A stretch of 64,000 nucleotides of DNA from CTSoil-043 sp963821235 (lineage in GTDB: Bacteria > Chloroflexota > Limnocylindria > Limnocylindrales > CSP1-4), in assembly GCA_963821235.1 (NCBI GenBank), contig CAWGCS010000001.1, positions 1,922,001 through 1,986,000 of the forward strand, given 5' to 3'. The notes under the pieces were generated by a model, which saw only the letters and a program-made list of their open reading frames with translations, searched no databases and had not been told where the DNA came from. Shown one piece after another: positions 16,561-26,700 of this stretch (within the stretch, counting starts at the first letter, position 1; each line of letters begins with the position of its first letter). Made by a program: the position numbers and the translations under genes.

Positions 16561-17865
16561 GTGACCACCGGCAAGACGCCCAAGGTCCCGTATCGCTGCT
16601 CGTTCTGCGGCAAGAGCCAGGAGCAGGTCCGCAAGCTCATCGCCGGGCAGGGCGTCTACATCTGCGACGAGTGCATCAACCTCTGCCAGGAGATCATCGA
16701 AGAGGAGATGCTCGAGCAGCCCCGGCAGAAGCCGGGCGCCGCGACCAAGCTCCCCGCGCCTCGCCAGATCAAGGGCTCGCTCGACGACTACGTGATCAGC
16801 CAGGAGAAGCCCAAGAAGGTCCTCTCCGTGGCGGTCTACAACCACTACAAGCGGGTGAACGCCGGCGGGGCCACGGACGACGTCGAGCTCCAGAAGTCGA
16901 ACGTCCTCCTGGTCGGGCCGACCGGCTCCGGCAAGACGCTCCTGGCCCAGACCCTGGCCCGCGTCCTGGACGTTCCCTTCTGCATCGCCGACGCGACCTC
17001 GCTGACCGAGGCCGGCTACGTCGGCGAGGATGTCGAGAACATCCTCCTGCGCCTCATCCAGGCCGCCGACTTCGACGTCGCCCGGGCTCAGCGGGGGATC
17101 ATCTACATCGACGAGATCGACAAGATCGCCCGCAAGGCCGACAACCCGTCGATCACCCGCGACGTCTCCGGTGAGGGCGTCCAGCAGGCGCTCCTCAAGA
17201 TCCTGGAGGGGACGGTCGCCAACGTGCCGCCGCAGGGCGGCCGCAAGCACCCCCACCAGGACTTCATCCAGATCGACACCACGAACATCCTCTTCATCTG
17301 CGGCGGGGCGTTCGACGGGCTCGAGAAGATCATCGAGGAGCGCGTCGGGAAGCGGTCGCTGGGCTTCGGCCAGGACGGCAAGGGGACCAGGGCGGACCGC
17401 CAGAAGGTCTTCGACCGCCTGATGCCGGAGGACCTCCTCAAGTTCGGCCTCATCCCCGAGTTCGTGGGCCGCCTGCCGGTGGTCGTCACCCTGTCGGCGC
17501 TCACCGCCGACGACCTCGTCCGGGTCCTCACCGAGCCGAAGAACGCGATCACCCGGCAGTTCCAGCGCTTCCTGGGGCTCGACAAGGTGGACCTCGTCTT
17601 CACCGACGGCGCGCTGCGGGCGACGGCCGAGCAGGCCCTCGTCCGCAAGACCGGCGCTCGCGCCCTGCGGACGATCGTGGAAGAGGCGCTCCTCGAGGTG
17701 ATGTACGACATCCCGGAGCGGACGGAGGTCCGCAAGTGCATCATCACCGAGGAGACGATTCGCGACGGCCGGCCGCCGCTTCTCCTCACCGAGGCCGAGG
17801 TCGCCAAGGGCGTCGACGAGACGAACGACGCCGCGATCGTCGCCGCTCGCGGCGAGAGCGCGTAG
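16561..17865 (+). CDS. clpX: ClpX, ATP-dependent unfoldase subunit of ClpXP
   Basis: The 434-residue AAA+ protein begins with the four-Cys zinc-binding domain (Cys13, Cys16, Cys35, Cys38). It contains Walker A GPTGSGKT (119-126), Walker B IIYIDEIDK, and the pore and IGF-type loop region around DGLEKIIEERVGKRSLGFG. It unfolds tagged substrates and feeds them to ClpP. The GTG start follows a GGTGAGGAG site. It lies 39 bases after clpP in one operon. A GC-rich inverted repeat (17877-17898) lies just downstream, before the valS leader. Confidence 0.95.
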   Translation: MTTGKTPKVPYRCSFCGKSQEQVRKLIAGQGVYICDECINLCQEIIEEEMLEQPRQKPGAATKLPAPRQIKGSLDDYVISQEKPKKVLSVAVYNHYKRVNAGGATDDVELQKSNVLLVGPTGSGKTLLAQTLARVLDVPFCIADATSLTEAGYVGEDVENILLRLIQAADFDVARAQRGIIYIDEIDKIARKADNPSITRDVSGEGVQQALLKILEGTVANVPPQGGRKHPHQDFIQIDTTNILFICGGAFDGLEKIIEERVGKRSLGFGQDGKGTRADRQKVFDRLMPEDLLKFGLIPEFVGRLPVVVTLSALTADDLVRVLTEPKNAITRQFQRFLGLDKVDLVFTDGALRATAEQALVRKTGARALRTIVEEALLEVMYDIPERTEVRKCIITEETIRDGRPPLLLTEAEVAKGVDETNDAAIVAARGESA

Positions 17866-17931
17866 GCCTGCTTCCCGGCGGTGGCCCGGCCAACCGCCCC
17901 GTGATCCGGCCGGACGGGCTCGTTCGCGTGC

Positions 17932-17937
17932 TACACT
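17932..17937 (+). promoter_or_regulatory. Extended -10 element (TGCTACACT) of the valS leader
   Basis: TACACT preceded by TGC forms an extended -10, located 9 bases before the base of the T-box stem I. No TTGACA-like -35 is visible. It places the transcript start near 17944. Confidence 0.5.
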
Positions 17938-17943
17938 CCGGCC

Positions 17944-18180
17944 CTCACGGCGGTGACCGAGAGGAGTAGCGTCGGCAGGGGCCGAAGCGAGCGCGGGACG
18001 GTGCGAGCCGCGCGGCGACCCTGGCGCGAACGTCGCTCGCGAGCCGTGCGGCCGGGCGCCCGATAGCGCGCCGCGAGGGGAATCGGACACCGCACCCGCG
18101 ATGAGCGGGGAGCGCCGACGCCCGAACCAGCAGGTGGTACCACGACCCCGTTCGTCCGCTGGACGAGCGGGGCGTTTGCG
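17944..18180 (+). ncRNA. T-box riboswitch (valine type) with intrinsic terminator, upstream of valS
   Basis: Stem I is closed by CACGGC (17946-17951) with GCCGTG (18043-18048), and inside it CGAG (17958-17961) pairs with CTCG (18036-18039). The specifier loop has the S-turn AGTA (17965-17968) opposite GAA (18028-18030), and the candidate specifier GTC, a valine codon, is at 18032-18034 followed by a purine. A GGTG apical motif lies at 18000-18003. The T-box core AGGTGGTACCACG is at 18132-18144. CCCCG (18146-18150) can pair either with CGGGG at 18106-18110 (antiterminator) or with the terminator 3' arm. Uncharged tRNA-Val should favour read-through into valS. Confidence 0.88.
18146..18178 (+). 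terminator. Intrinsic terminator of the valS T-box
   Basis: CCCCGTTCGTCC (18146-18157) and GGACGAGCGGGG (18161-18172) form a 12-bp hairpin with one G-T pair and a GCT loop, followed by the interrupted T-tract CGTTTGCGTTT. Its 5' arm is shared with the antiterminator. Confidence 0.8.
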
Positions 18181-18200
18181 TTTCGACAGGGAGTGGCGCG

Positions 18201-20948
18201 ATGGCGGACGGAGCGGCGGGCGCGTCGGGGGCCGGGCTCGCGAAGGCCTACCGACCGGCCGAGGTCGAGGGGCCCATCTACGAGCGCTGGCTCGCCGCGG
18301 ACGTCTTCGCCCCGGACGGCGCCGGCTCGCGTGCCGACGCGGCCAAGCCGCCCTTCGTCATCATCCAGCCGCCGCCCAACGTGACGGGCAGCCTTCACCT
18401 GGGACACGCCCAGCGGAGCGGGGTCGAGGACCTCATGATCCGGCACGCCCGGATGCTGGGTCGCCCGGCCCTCTTCCTGCCCGGGCTCGATCACGCCAGC
18501 ATCGCCGCCCAGTTCGTCCTCGACCGCATCATCGCCGCCGACGGCGAGACCCGGGCGAGCCTCGGCCGCGAGCGGTACCTCGAGCGGATGTGGCGCTTCA
18601 TCGACGAGACGAAGGGCGTGATGCTGGGCCAGCAGCGCCGGCTGGGCGCGTCGATCGACTGGGGCCGCCTGCGCTTCACGATGGACGAGGTCTCCAGCCG
18701 GGCTGTCCGGGAGGCCTTCCACCGCCTCTATCGCGACGGGCTCGCCTACCGCCACGAGACCCTCATCAACTGGTGCCCGGGCTGCCGGACGAGCCTGTCC
18801 GACCTCGAGGTGATCGCCACCCCGGAGACGGGGACCCTCTGGACCGTCCGCTACCACCTCGTCGACGAGGCCACCGGACAGGACGAGCCGGGCGCCTTCA
18901 TCGCCGTGGCCACCACCCGCCCGGAGACGATCCTCGGCGACACCGGCGTGGCCGTCCATCCCGACGACCCGCGCTACGCCCACCTGGTCGGACGGCAGGC
19001 CCGGATCCCCTTCGTCGACCGGCTCGTGCCGATCATCGCCGACGCGATGGTCGACCCCGCCTTCGGAACGGGGGCCGTGAAGATCACCCCCGCCCACGAC
19101 CACGACGACTACGCCACCGGCCAGCGCCACGACCTCCCGTTCGTGGACGTCATGCGCGACGACGGCCACATCTCGGAGGCCGGCGGGCACTACGCCGGCC
19201 TGGAACGCTATGCCGCCCGGCAGCGGATCCTGGCCGACATCGAGGCTGCCGGCGACCTCGTCGGGAGCAAGCCCCACGAGATGGTCATCGGGCGCTGCCA
19301 GCGCAGCCACGACGTCGTGGAGCCGCGCCTCAAGACCCAGTGGTTCGTCCGGACGAAGGCGCTGGCGGAGGCCGCCCTCCAGGCGACGCGCGCCCGGCGA
19401 ACGGTCATCCTTCCCGAACGCTTCGAGAAGATCTGGGAGCACTGGCTTACCGAGATCCGCGACTGGAACGTGAGCCGGCAGCTCTGGTGGGGCCATCGCA
19501 TCCCGGCCTGGTACTGCCCAGACGGCCACGTGACGGTGAGCCCGGACAAGGACGGGCCGGGCGCCTGCGAGGCCTGCGGCCGGCCCCGCGCCGAGCTCGT
19601 CCAGGACCCCGACATCTTCGATACCTGGTTCAGCTCGGGGCTCTGGCCATTCTCGACCCTCGGCTGGCCGGAGAAGACCGCCGACCTCGCCCGCTTCTAC
19701 CCCGGCACGGTCATGGAGACTGCCTACGACATCATCTTCTTCTGGGTCGCCCGGATGATGATGCTCGGCATCCACCTCACCGGGGAGGCGCCCTTCGCGG
19801 TGGTCTACCTGTCCGGCCTGGTCCGCGACCCGTACGGCCAGAAGATGTCGAAGACGAAGGGCAACGTGGTGGACCCGCTCGAGGCGATCGACGAGTCGGG
19901 CGCCGACGCGCTGCGCTTCGCCCTGATCCACGGTGCGGCGCCGGGCAACGACCAGAAGTTCAGTGCCGACAAGCTGGAGAACGCCCGCAACTTCGCCAAC
20001 AAGCTGTGGAACGCGGCTCGCTTCGTCCTCGGCGCCCGCCCGGGCACGATCGCCGCCGACGCGCCGCGCAGGGCCCCCGACCCCGCCCGTCTGGGGCCCG
20101 CCGAGCGCTGGCTCCGCAGTCGCGTGGCCTCCACGGTGGCGGCGGCCGACCGGGCCCTGGCCGACTACGCCTTCGGCCAGCTCACTGGCGTCCTCTACGA
20201 CGCGATCTGGGGCGACTACTGCGACTGGTCCCTGGAGCTGGCGAAGGTCCGCCTGGCCGACGAGCGCCTGCCGGCGGCGGACCGCGAGGCGACGTGGTGG
20301 GCGCTCGTCGAGGCCCTCGACACCTACCTGCGCCTGCTGCACCCGGTGATGCCGTTCGTCACCGAGGCGGTCTGGGGCCAGCTGCCCAAGGCGCCGGGCG
20401 ATCCCGACCTGCTGATCGTGGCCGACTGGCCGGCGGCGGCCGCGGCGGGCGCCGGCGACGGGGTCGCCGAGGCGCAGACCGGCGCTCTGCTCGACCTCGT
20501 CCGCGGCATCCGCAACGCCCGCAGCGAGGCCAAGGTCGACCCCGCCGCCTGGCTGCCCGTGGACGTGGTCGTGGCGCCGCCGCTGGCGGACGCCTTCGAC
20601 GCCCTCCGGCCGGCCCTCGAGCGGCTGGCCCGGGCCCGCCCGCTGAGCAGGGTCCCCGACGCGGCGGCTCTCCACGGGGCGGGGCCGGCGAGCCTGGGCG
20701 TCGTGGTGGGAGACCTGGAGGCACTCGTGCGTCCGGCGGCCGGCGCCGACGCGGGAGCTGCGGCCCGGGACCGGGCCCGCCTGGAGAAGGACCTGGCCGA
20801 GGCCGAGGGACTCCTGGCGGGTGCCCGCGCCCGACTCGCTGACGAGCGTTTCATCTCGAAGGCCCCGCCGGCGGTGGTCGATGGCGCCCGGACCCGCGAG
20901 GGCGAGCTGGCTGAGCGGGTCGCCAAGCTGCGCGGGCGCCTGGCGTGA
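18201..20948 (+). CDS. valS: Valyl-tRNA synthetase
   Basis: The 915-residue class I synthetase has PPPNVTGSLHLGHA with the HIGH-type motif at 66-69 and KMSKT at 548-552. A CP1 editing domain lies between them (VATTRPETILGDT). It has the Val-specific anticodon-binding domain and a C-terminal coiled coil (about 840-912) typical of ValRS. ATG 18201 follows AGGGAG. It charges tRNA-Val, and the T-box in its leader ties expression to valine-tRNA charging. It lies downstream of clpX but has its own promoter. Confidence 0.95.
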   Translation: MADGAAGASGAGLAKAYRPAEVEGPIYERWLAADVFAPDGAGSRADAAKPPFVIIQPPPNVTGSLHLGHAQRSGVEDLMIRHARMLGRPALFLPGLDHASIAAQFVLDRIIAADGETRASLGRERYLERMWRFIDETKGVMLGQQRRLGASIDWGRLRFTMDEVSSRAVREAFHRLYRDGLAYRHETLINWCPGCRTSLSDLEVIATPETGTLWTVRYHLVDEATGQDEPGAFIAVATTRPETILGDTGVAVHPDDPRYAHLVGRQARIPFVDRLVPIIADAMVDPAFGTGAVKITPAHDHDDYATGQRHDLPFVDVMRDDGHISEAGGHYAGLERYAARQRILADIEAAGDLVGSKPHEMVIGRCQRSHDVVEPRLKTQWFVRTKALAEAALQATRARRTVILPERFEKIWEHWLTEIRDWNVSRQLWWGHRIPAWYCPDGHVTVSPDKDGPGACEACGRPRAELVQDPDIFDTWFSSGLWPFSTLGWPEKTADLARFYPGTVMETAYDIIFFWVARMMMLGIHLTGEAPFAVVYLSGLVRDPYGQKMSKTKGNVVDPLEAIDESGADALRFALIHGAAPGNDQKFSADKLENARNFANKLWNAARFVLGARPGTIAADAPRRAPDPARLGPAERWLRSRVASTVAAADRALADYAFGQLTGVLYDAIWGDYCDWSLELAKVRLADERLPAADREATWWALVEALDTYLRLLHPVMPFVTEAVWGQLPKAPGDPDLLIVADWPAAAAAGAGDGVAEAQTGALLDLVRGIRNARSEAKVDPAAWLPVDVVVAPPLADAFDALRPALERLARARPLSRVPDAAALHGAGPASLGVVVGDLEALVRPAAGADAGAAARDRARLEKDLAEAEGLLAGARARLADERFISKAPPAVVDGARTREGELAERVAKLRGRLA

Positions 20949-21012
20949 CATCGGCCGCCGACGTCTGGCGATCCGTGGATGACTCACAGGGCAGGGGAGG
21001 AGGCCCGGGCCG

Positions 21013-22734
21013 GTGACTGATCGAGGCGACGAGACGCTCCCCGGGTGGTGGCGCCGTGCCGTGACCTACCAGGTCTACATCCGCAGCTTCGCGGATTCGG
21101 ACGGCGACGGGATCGGCGACATCGAGGGCATTCGCGAGCGGCTCCCGTACCTCCGGGACCTCGGCGTCGATGCCCTGTGGATCACCCCATGGTATCGGTC
21201 GCCGATGGCCGACGGCGGCTACGACGTCGCCGACTACCGGGAGATCGACCCGACCTTCGGGACGCTGGCGGGTGCGGTGGACCTGGTCCACGCCGCCCAT
21301 GACCATGGCCTGCGCGTCCTCCTTGACATCGTCCCCAACCACACGTCGGTCGCCCACGCCTGGTTTCGCGAGGCGCTGGCCGCGGGCCCCGGGAGCGCTG
21401 CGCGCGATCGGTACCTCTTCCGGGCCGGCAGCGGGCCGGATGGAGCGGCGCCTCCCAACAACTGGCAGAGCGTCTTCGGGGGGCCTGCCTGGACGCGCGT
21501 CGCCGACTCGGACGGCCGCCCCGGCGAGTGGTACCTGCACCTGTTCGACCCCGCCCAGCCGGACCTCGACTGGACGAGCCCGGCCGTGCGGGCGGAGTTC
21601 GAGTCGATCCTCGACTTCTGGTTCGAGCGCGGCGTCGACGGCCTGCGGATCGACGTCGCGATGGGGCTCGTGAAGGACCCGGCGCTGCCCGACGCCCCCG
21701 CGGGCTCCCTCGGCCCCTTGTCGGGTCGCCTGCCCATCGGGCACCCGTTCTTCGACGGTGACGGCGTCCACGCCATCTGGCGGTCGTGGCGGCGAAGGGC
21801 CGACCGCCATCAGCCTGCGCGGGTCTTCGTCGGCGAAGTCGCCCTCATCGAGCCGTGGCGCCTGGCGCTCTACGTGCGTCCGGACGAGCTCCACGGCGTC
21901 TTCAACTTCGACTTCCTCCGCAGCCCGTGGGAGGCGACGGCCCTGCGGACCGTCATCGATGATCATCGGGCCGCCCTGGGGGCGGTCGGGGCGTCGCCGA
22001 CGTGGGTCCTCTCGAACCATGACGAGGCGCGCCACCTGAGCCGCTATGGCCGCCCGTCCAGCGGCGTCAGCCATCCCCTCACGGCCGGCCCCGGCCCGAC
22101 GGACGTCGCGCTCGGGACGCGGCGCGCACGGGCCGCCGCCCTGCTCATGCTGGCCCTCCCCGGCAGCGCCTGCCTCTACCAGGGGGAGGAGCTTGGGCTG
22201 TGGGAGGTCGAGGACCTGCCGGACGAGCTTCTCCAGGACCCGACCTGGGAGCGGTCGGGCCACCGAGTCCGGGGGCGCGATGGGTGCCGGGTGCCGGTTC
22301 CCTGGTCGGGGGACGGGCCCCCGTTCGGCTTCGGCCCCCCGGGCTCCGTGCCGTGGCTCCCGCAGCCCGAGGCGTGGCGTGGCTTCTCGGTGGATGCCGA
22401 GTCGCGGGATGCGGGCTCGATGCTGGCCCTGTACCGGGCGGCCCTGGGCCTGCGGCGGGAGCACGCGGGGTTCGCCGGCGACGACCTGCGCTGGCTGCCG
22501 GCCCCGGGGGGGACCCTCGTGTTCGAGCGGGCAAACGGCCTGCGCTGCGCCGTCAACCTGTCCGGGTCGCCGCTCGAGCTCCCCGTGGGGCGGACGACGC
22601 TCCTCGCGAGCACGCCGATCGTCGCCGATCGGCTGCCCGTCGACGCGGCGGCGTGGTTCGTCGTCGACGGCGACGCCGTTCCGGAGGCGCCGCCTGGCCC
22701 GACGGCCGGGCGCGGACCGGCGGACCGGCCATGA
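21013..22734 (+). CDS. GH13 alpha-glucosidase (oligo-1,6-glucosidase/alpha-glucosidase type)
   Basis: The 573-residue protein carries GH13 conserved regions: DIVPNHTS, the nucleophile region GLRIDVAMG (Asp214), the acid/base region FVGEVAL (Glu275) and the third acid LSNHDEAR (Asp337). N-terminal YQVYIRSFADSDGDGIGDIEGI is typical of exo-acting alpha-glucosidases that cut malto-oligosaccharides, sucrose or trehalose derivatives. No signal peptide is seen, so it should act in the cytoplasm. The GTG at 21013 is preceded by GGGGAGGAGG. The following ROK kinase gene overlaps by 4 bases and could phosphorylate the glucose released. Confidence 0.88.
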   Translation: MTDRGDETLPGWWRRAVTYQVYIRSFADSDGDGIGDIEGIRERLPYLRDLGVDALWITPWYRSPMADGGYDVADYREIDPTFGTLAGAVDLVHAAHDHGLRVLLDIVPNHTSVAHAWFREALAAGPGSAARDRYLFRAGSGPDGAAPPNNWQSVFGGPAWTRVADSDGRPGEWYLHLFDPAQPDLDWTSPAVRAEFESILDFWFERGVDGLRIDVAMGLVKDPALPDAPAGSLGPLSGRLPIGHPFFDGDGVHAIWRSWRRRADRHQPARVFVGEVALIEPWRLALYVRPDELHGVFNFDFLRSPWEATALRTVIDDHRAALGAVGASPTWVLSNHDEARHLSRYGRPSSGVSHPLTAGPGPTDVALGTRRARAAALLMLALPGSACLYQGEELGLWEVEDLPDELLQDPTWERSGHRVRGRDGCRVPVPWSGDGPPFGFGPPGSVPWLPQPEAWRGFSVDAESRDAGSMLALYRAALGLRREHAGFAGDDLRWLPAPGGTLVFERANGLRCAVNLSGSPLELPVGRTTLLASTPIVADRLPVDAAAWFVVDGDAVPEAPPGPTAGRGPADRP

Positions 22735-23759
22735 GAGCTCCCGACGCCGCGCCCGGCCCGGCCCCCCGCGCCGGCGCCGCCGCGGTCCTCGCCCTGGACC
22801 TCGGCGGCACGCAGGTCCGGGCCGCCGTCGTGGAGCCCGGCGGCACGGTCCTCGTGGCCGCCCGGGGGCGGACGCCGGTCGAGCAGGGCGGCGCGGCGAT
22901 CGTCCGGGCCTGCATCGACCTGGCCGTCGAGGTGCGGCGGCGCCACGAGGCGCGGCCCGGCGCGATGCCCCTCGCGGCCGTCGGCATCTCCGCTCCCGGC
23001 CCGCTGGATCCCCGGGCGGGCGTGATCCTCGATCCCCCGAACCTCGGCCGCAGCTTCCACGACACGCCCCTGGCCGGCCTCGTCGGGGAGGCGGTCGGCC
23101 TGCCGGCCTTCCTCGACCGCGATACCCAGGTCGCCGCCCTCGCGGAGGGCCGCTTCGGTGCCGCCGCTGGCTGTGCCGACTTCCTCTACCTGACCGTCTC
23201 CACGGGCATCGGGGGGGCCATCGTGGCCGATGGGCGGCTGCTGCGCGGCCCGGACGGGACGGCCGGCGAGCTCGGCCACCTGACCGTCGACCGTCGTGGG
23301 GCGCCGTGCGCCTGCGGGATGCCCGGCCACCTCGAGGGGATCGCCTCCGGCAGCGGCATCGCCCGGGCCGCCCGGGCCGCGGCCGCCCGGGGCGAGAGCG
23401 GGCCGCTGTCGGAGCTGGTCGCCGCGCGCGGGGAGTCGTTCGGGGCCCGGGACGTGGCCGCCGCGGAGGAGGCCGGCGATCCGGCGGCGGCCGCGATCAT
23501 GGCCGACGCCCGGGACGCCTTCGCCATCTCCTGCATCTCCCTCGTCAATGTCTTCAACCCGGCCCTCATCGTCGTCGGCGGGGGCCTCGCAGCGGGCCAG
23601 GGCGCGCGGCTCCTGGATCCGGCGCGGGCGGCGGTCGCCACCGGCGCGTTCCGGCGACCGTCCTCGCGCGTCCGCATCGTCCCGGCTGCGCTGGGGGACG
23701 ACGTCGGGCTGGTGGGGGCCGCGGTCCTGGTGGCGGAGCGGCTGGGCTGGATCTCCTGA
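22731..23759 (+). CDS. ROK-family sugar kinase (probable glucokinase) with a variant zinc motif
   Basis: A 342-residue ROK protein. The N-terminal ATP-site motif is LDLGGTQVRAA (about 22-32), and the likely catalytic base is Asp131 in FLDRDTQVAALAEG. The zinc-binding region is GELGHL followed by CACGMPGHLE: His183, Cys193, Cys195 and His200. The last position is normally Cys (GC instead of GH). There is no N-terminal DNA-binding domain, so this is a kinase rather than a repressor. It overlaps the glucosidase gene by 4 bases, consistent with phosphorylating released glucose. It ends 3 bases from the stop codon of the convergent treS gene. Confidence 0.85.
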   Translation: MRAPDAAPGPAPRAGAAAVLALDLGGTQVRAAVVEPGGTVLVAARGRTPVEQGGAAIVRACIDLAVEVRRRHEARPGAMPLAAVGISAPGPLDPRAGVILDPPNLGRSFHDTPLAGLVGEAVGLPAFLDRDTQVAALAEGRFGAAAGCADFLYLTVSTGIGGAIVADGRLLRGPDGTAGELGHLTVDRRGAPCACGMPGHLEGIASGSGIARAARAAAARGESGPLSELVAARGESFGARDVAAAEEAGDPAAAAIMADARDAFAISCISLVNVFNPALIVVGGGLAAGQGARLLDPARAAVATGAFRRPSSRVRIVPAALGDDVGLVGAAVLVAERLGWIS

Positions 23760-23762
23760 AGG

Positions 23763-26700
23763 TCAGGCGGAAGCGGCCCCGGGAGGAGGCTCGGCCAGGT
23801 CGACGAGGCCGACGAGGGCGGTCGGATCGGCCGGGAGGCCGGCCCGCAGGTCGCCCAGCAGTCCGCCGAGGGTCACCTCGGCGAGCAGCAGGTCCAGGAG
23901 GAGGCCCCGGTCGTCGTCGGCGCTGGGGACGAGGGCCGGCCTGCCGAGCGCGACGAAGTAGGCCGCCACGAGGCCGCCGCCGACGCGCGCCCACCAGGCG
24001 CGAGCCCAGCCCTCGGCCCGGCGCGCGTCCTCCGGTCGGAGCGCCCGGCGATCCGGCTCCGAGCCATGGATCGGGCACAGGGCGATCCGTCGAAGCGAGG
24101 CGAGGATGGCAGCGACGTCGAGGAGCGGCGAGCGGAGCCTCCGCCGGTCGACCGCGTCGCGGTAGTCGGGCGCGGGAATGCCGATGGCGAACCCACTGCC
24201 CGAGCGGACGAGGCGCGACGCCTCGATCGGTCCACCGTAGCTGGCGATGCGGAGCCCGTCGAGGCGGCGGGCGACCACGATGCGGAAGCGCCGATCCAGC
24301 GCCGGGCGCGCCCCGATCGCCGCCTCGACCCACGGTGCCGGTGATCGCCGGACGCCCTCGTCGAGGACCGCCGGGGCGTCGCGCAGGGCGGTGACGACCT
24401 CGCCGAGCAGCGTCCGTACCGACTGGTAGAGGGCCCGCCGGTCCATCGAGGAGTACGGCTCAGGCGCGGGCTCGACGAGCCGGGCCAGCCCGTCGTGCAG
24501 CCGGGCCAGGCACTCCCCGACCTGGCGGGCGGCGACCACGATCTCGGCCAGCCCGCGGGCGACGAAGTCGACGGGCTCGACGGACCCTGCCCCGAGCAGG
24601 CTGCTCGGGGCGAAGCGCATCCGGGCGACCACGTCGCCATGGGCGACGGCGGCGTCGAGGAGCCGATCGAGCGACGCCGCGGCCTCGTCGGCGAACGTCG
24701 CCCGCCCGCCCCCTCGCTCCTCGACGGCGAGGCCGACGACGGACGGCCGCCCGTCGACGATCGCCTCGAGCGCGCCGGCGATCGGCTCCAGGGGCACCCC
24801 GGCGGCGAGGAGCTCGCGAGCCGTCACGACCTCCAGGTGGGGGGTCGGCTCGACCCTGCCGACTGGGCGCAGGACGGGGATCGTCCCCTCGTCGGCGCCC
24901 CGTCGCCGTTCGCCCGAGCGCGGACCACGGAGGAGCGGCCGTCCCCGCAGCCCCGCGCCGCGGCCGCCACCCTGCGCATCTGCGACGGCCAGCGATCCGA
25001 GCGCCCGGACGACGTCCGGGTCTGCGCTCGAGTCGAGGAGGGCTCCCGCATCCGCAGGCGCCCCACGGTCCCGCAGGCGGGCGATGACGGCGCCCGTGCC
25101 GGGGGCGACGTCATCGGCGGCGTCCACGGCCTCGACGACGAGGGGAACCGTGAGTGCATCCCCGGATCGCGTCTCGGCCCGCACGAGGAGGAGCGCTGCC
25201 CGCCGCCCGGGGAGCTCGAGGGGGAAGGACTCCGCGACGCGCGTGGACGAGGCGACGGGACCCTGGCGGCGATAGGCCGGGACGCGGGCCAGCCAGCGGG
25301 CCAGGGCAGAGGCGAGCGGCGTGCCGCGACCGGCTCCGGCGGCGACGAGGGCGGTGACCGAATCGGCGGCCGGGGCCAGGACCGGCGGCCGGCCCGTCGC
25401 CTCCTCGGCCGTGCCGAGGCGGAACCACAGGAAGGAGTGGGGGCCCAGGACCAGCGGGTACGGCTTCGAGGTGACGTGCGGGAACTCCGTGCCCCCGAAG
25501 AGCTCCACCACCCGCCGCCCGGCGTCCCGGGCGAGGTCGACGTCGCACCACTGGGCGTAGCGGGAGAGGTTGGCGATCACCAGGATCGTCTCGTCGTCGT
25601 GGACGCGGCGGTAGGCGAGGATGTGGCGGTTGGAGGTCGGTATGACCTCAAAGCTGCCGCGAGCCAGGGCCGGGTGGCGGCGCCGCAGCCCGATGACCCG
25701 CTTCATCCACCACAGCAGCGACGAGGGGTTCGCCGCCTGGGCGGCGACGTTGACCGCTTCGAAGTGGTACTCGGGATCGACGATGAGGGGCAGGTAGAGG
25801 CGCTGGCGGTTCGCCTCGGAGAAGCCGGCGTTGCGGTCGGGGCTCCACTGCATGGGGGTCCGCACGGCGTTGCGGTCGCCCAGGAAGTAGTTGTCGCCCA
25901 TGCCGATCTCATCGCCGTAGTAGATGACCGGCGTGCCGGGCAGGGAGAAGAGCAGGCCGTTGAGGAGCTCGAGCTGGCGGCGGGTCCCCACCAGGGGCGC
26001 CAGCCGCCGCCGGATCCCCAGGTTGATGCGGGCCGCCGGGTCGCTGGCATAGGCCCGGTACATGTAGTCCCGCTCCTCGTCGGTGACCATCTCCAAAGTC
26101 AGCTCGTCGTGATTGCGCAGGAAGATCGCCCACTGGGCGGTCTCCGGGATCGGAGGGGTCTGGTCGACGATGTCGAGGATGGGGAAGCGGTCCTCGGTGC
26201 GAAGGGCCATGAAGATGCGGGGCATGAGGGGGAAGTGGAAGGCCATGTGGCACTCGTCGCCGGTGCCGGAGCCGAAGTACTCGACGGCGTCCTCCGGCCA
26301 CTGGTTGGCCTCGGCGAGGAGCATCCGGTCCCCGTAGCGCTGGTCCACGTGGCGCCGCAGCTGGCGCAGGAAGGCGTGGGTCGCCGGCAGGTTCTCGCCG
26401 TTCGTGCCGTCCGCCTCGTAGAGGTACGGCACGGCGTCGAGGCGGAGGCCGTCCATCCCCAGGCCGAGCCAGAAGTCGACGACGCGGAGAACCTCCTGGC
26501 GGACGCGCGGGTTCTCGTAGTTGAGGTCGGGCTGGTGGGAGTAGAAGCGGTGCCAGTAGTAGGCGCCGGCGACCGGGTCCCAGGCCCAGTTGGAGGTCTC
26601 GAAGTCGCGGAAGATGACGCGGGCCTCCGCGTAGCGGTCCGGATTGTCGCTCCAGACGTAGAACTCCCGCCAGGGGCTCCCGCGGGGCGCGCGGCGAGCG

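Noticed and set aside
17931..20987. Open frame of about 1018 codons on the minus strand opposite valS
   Set aside because: It mirrors the strong third-position GC of valS, encodes a low-complexity Arg/Gly/Ala/Val protein with no motif, and covers the T-box. The plus strand has unmistakable ValRS motifs.
23760..23762. Terminator between the convergent ROK and treS genes
   Set aside because: Only 3 bases separate the two stop codons and no hairpin with a T-run is visible.
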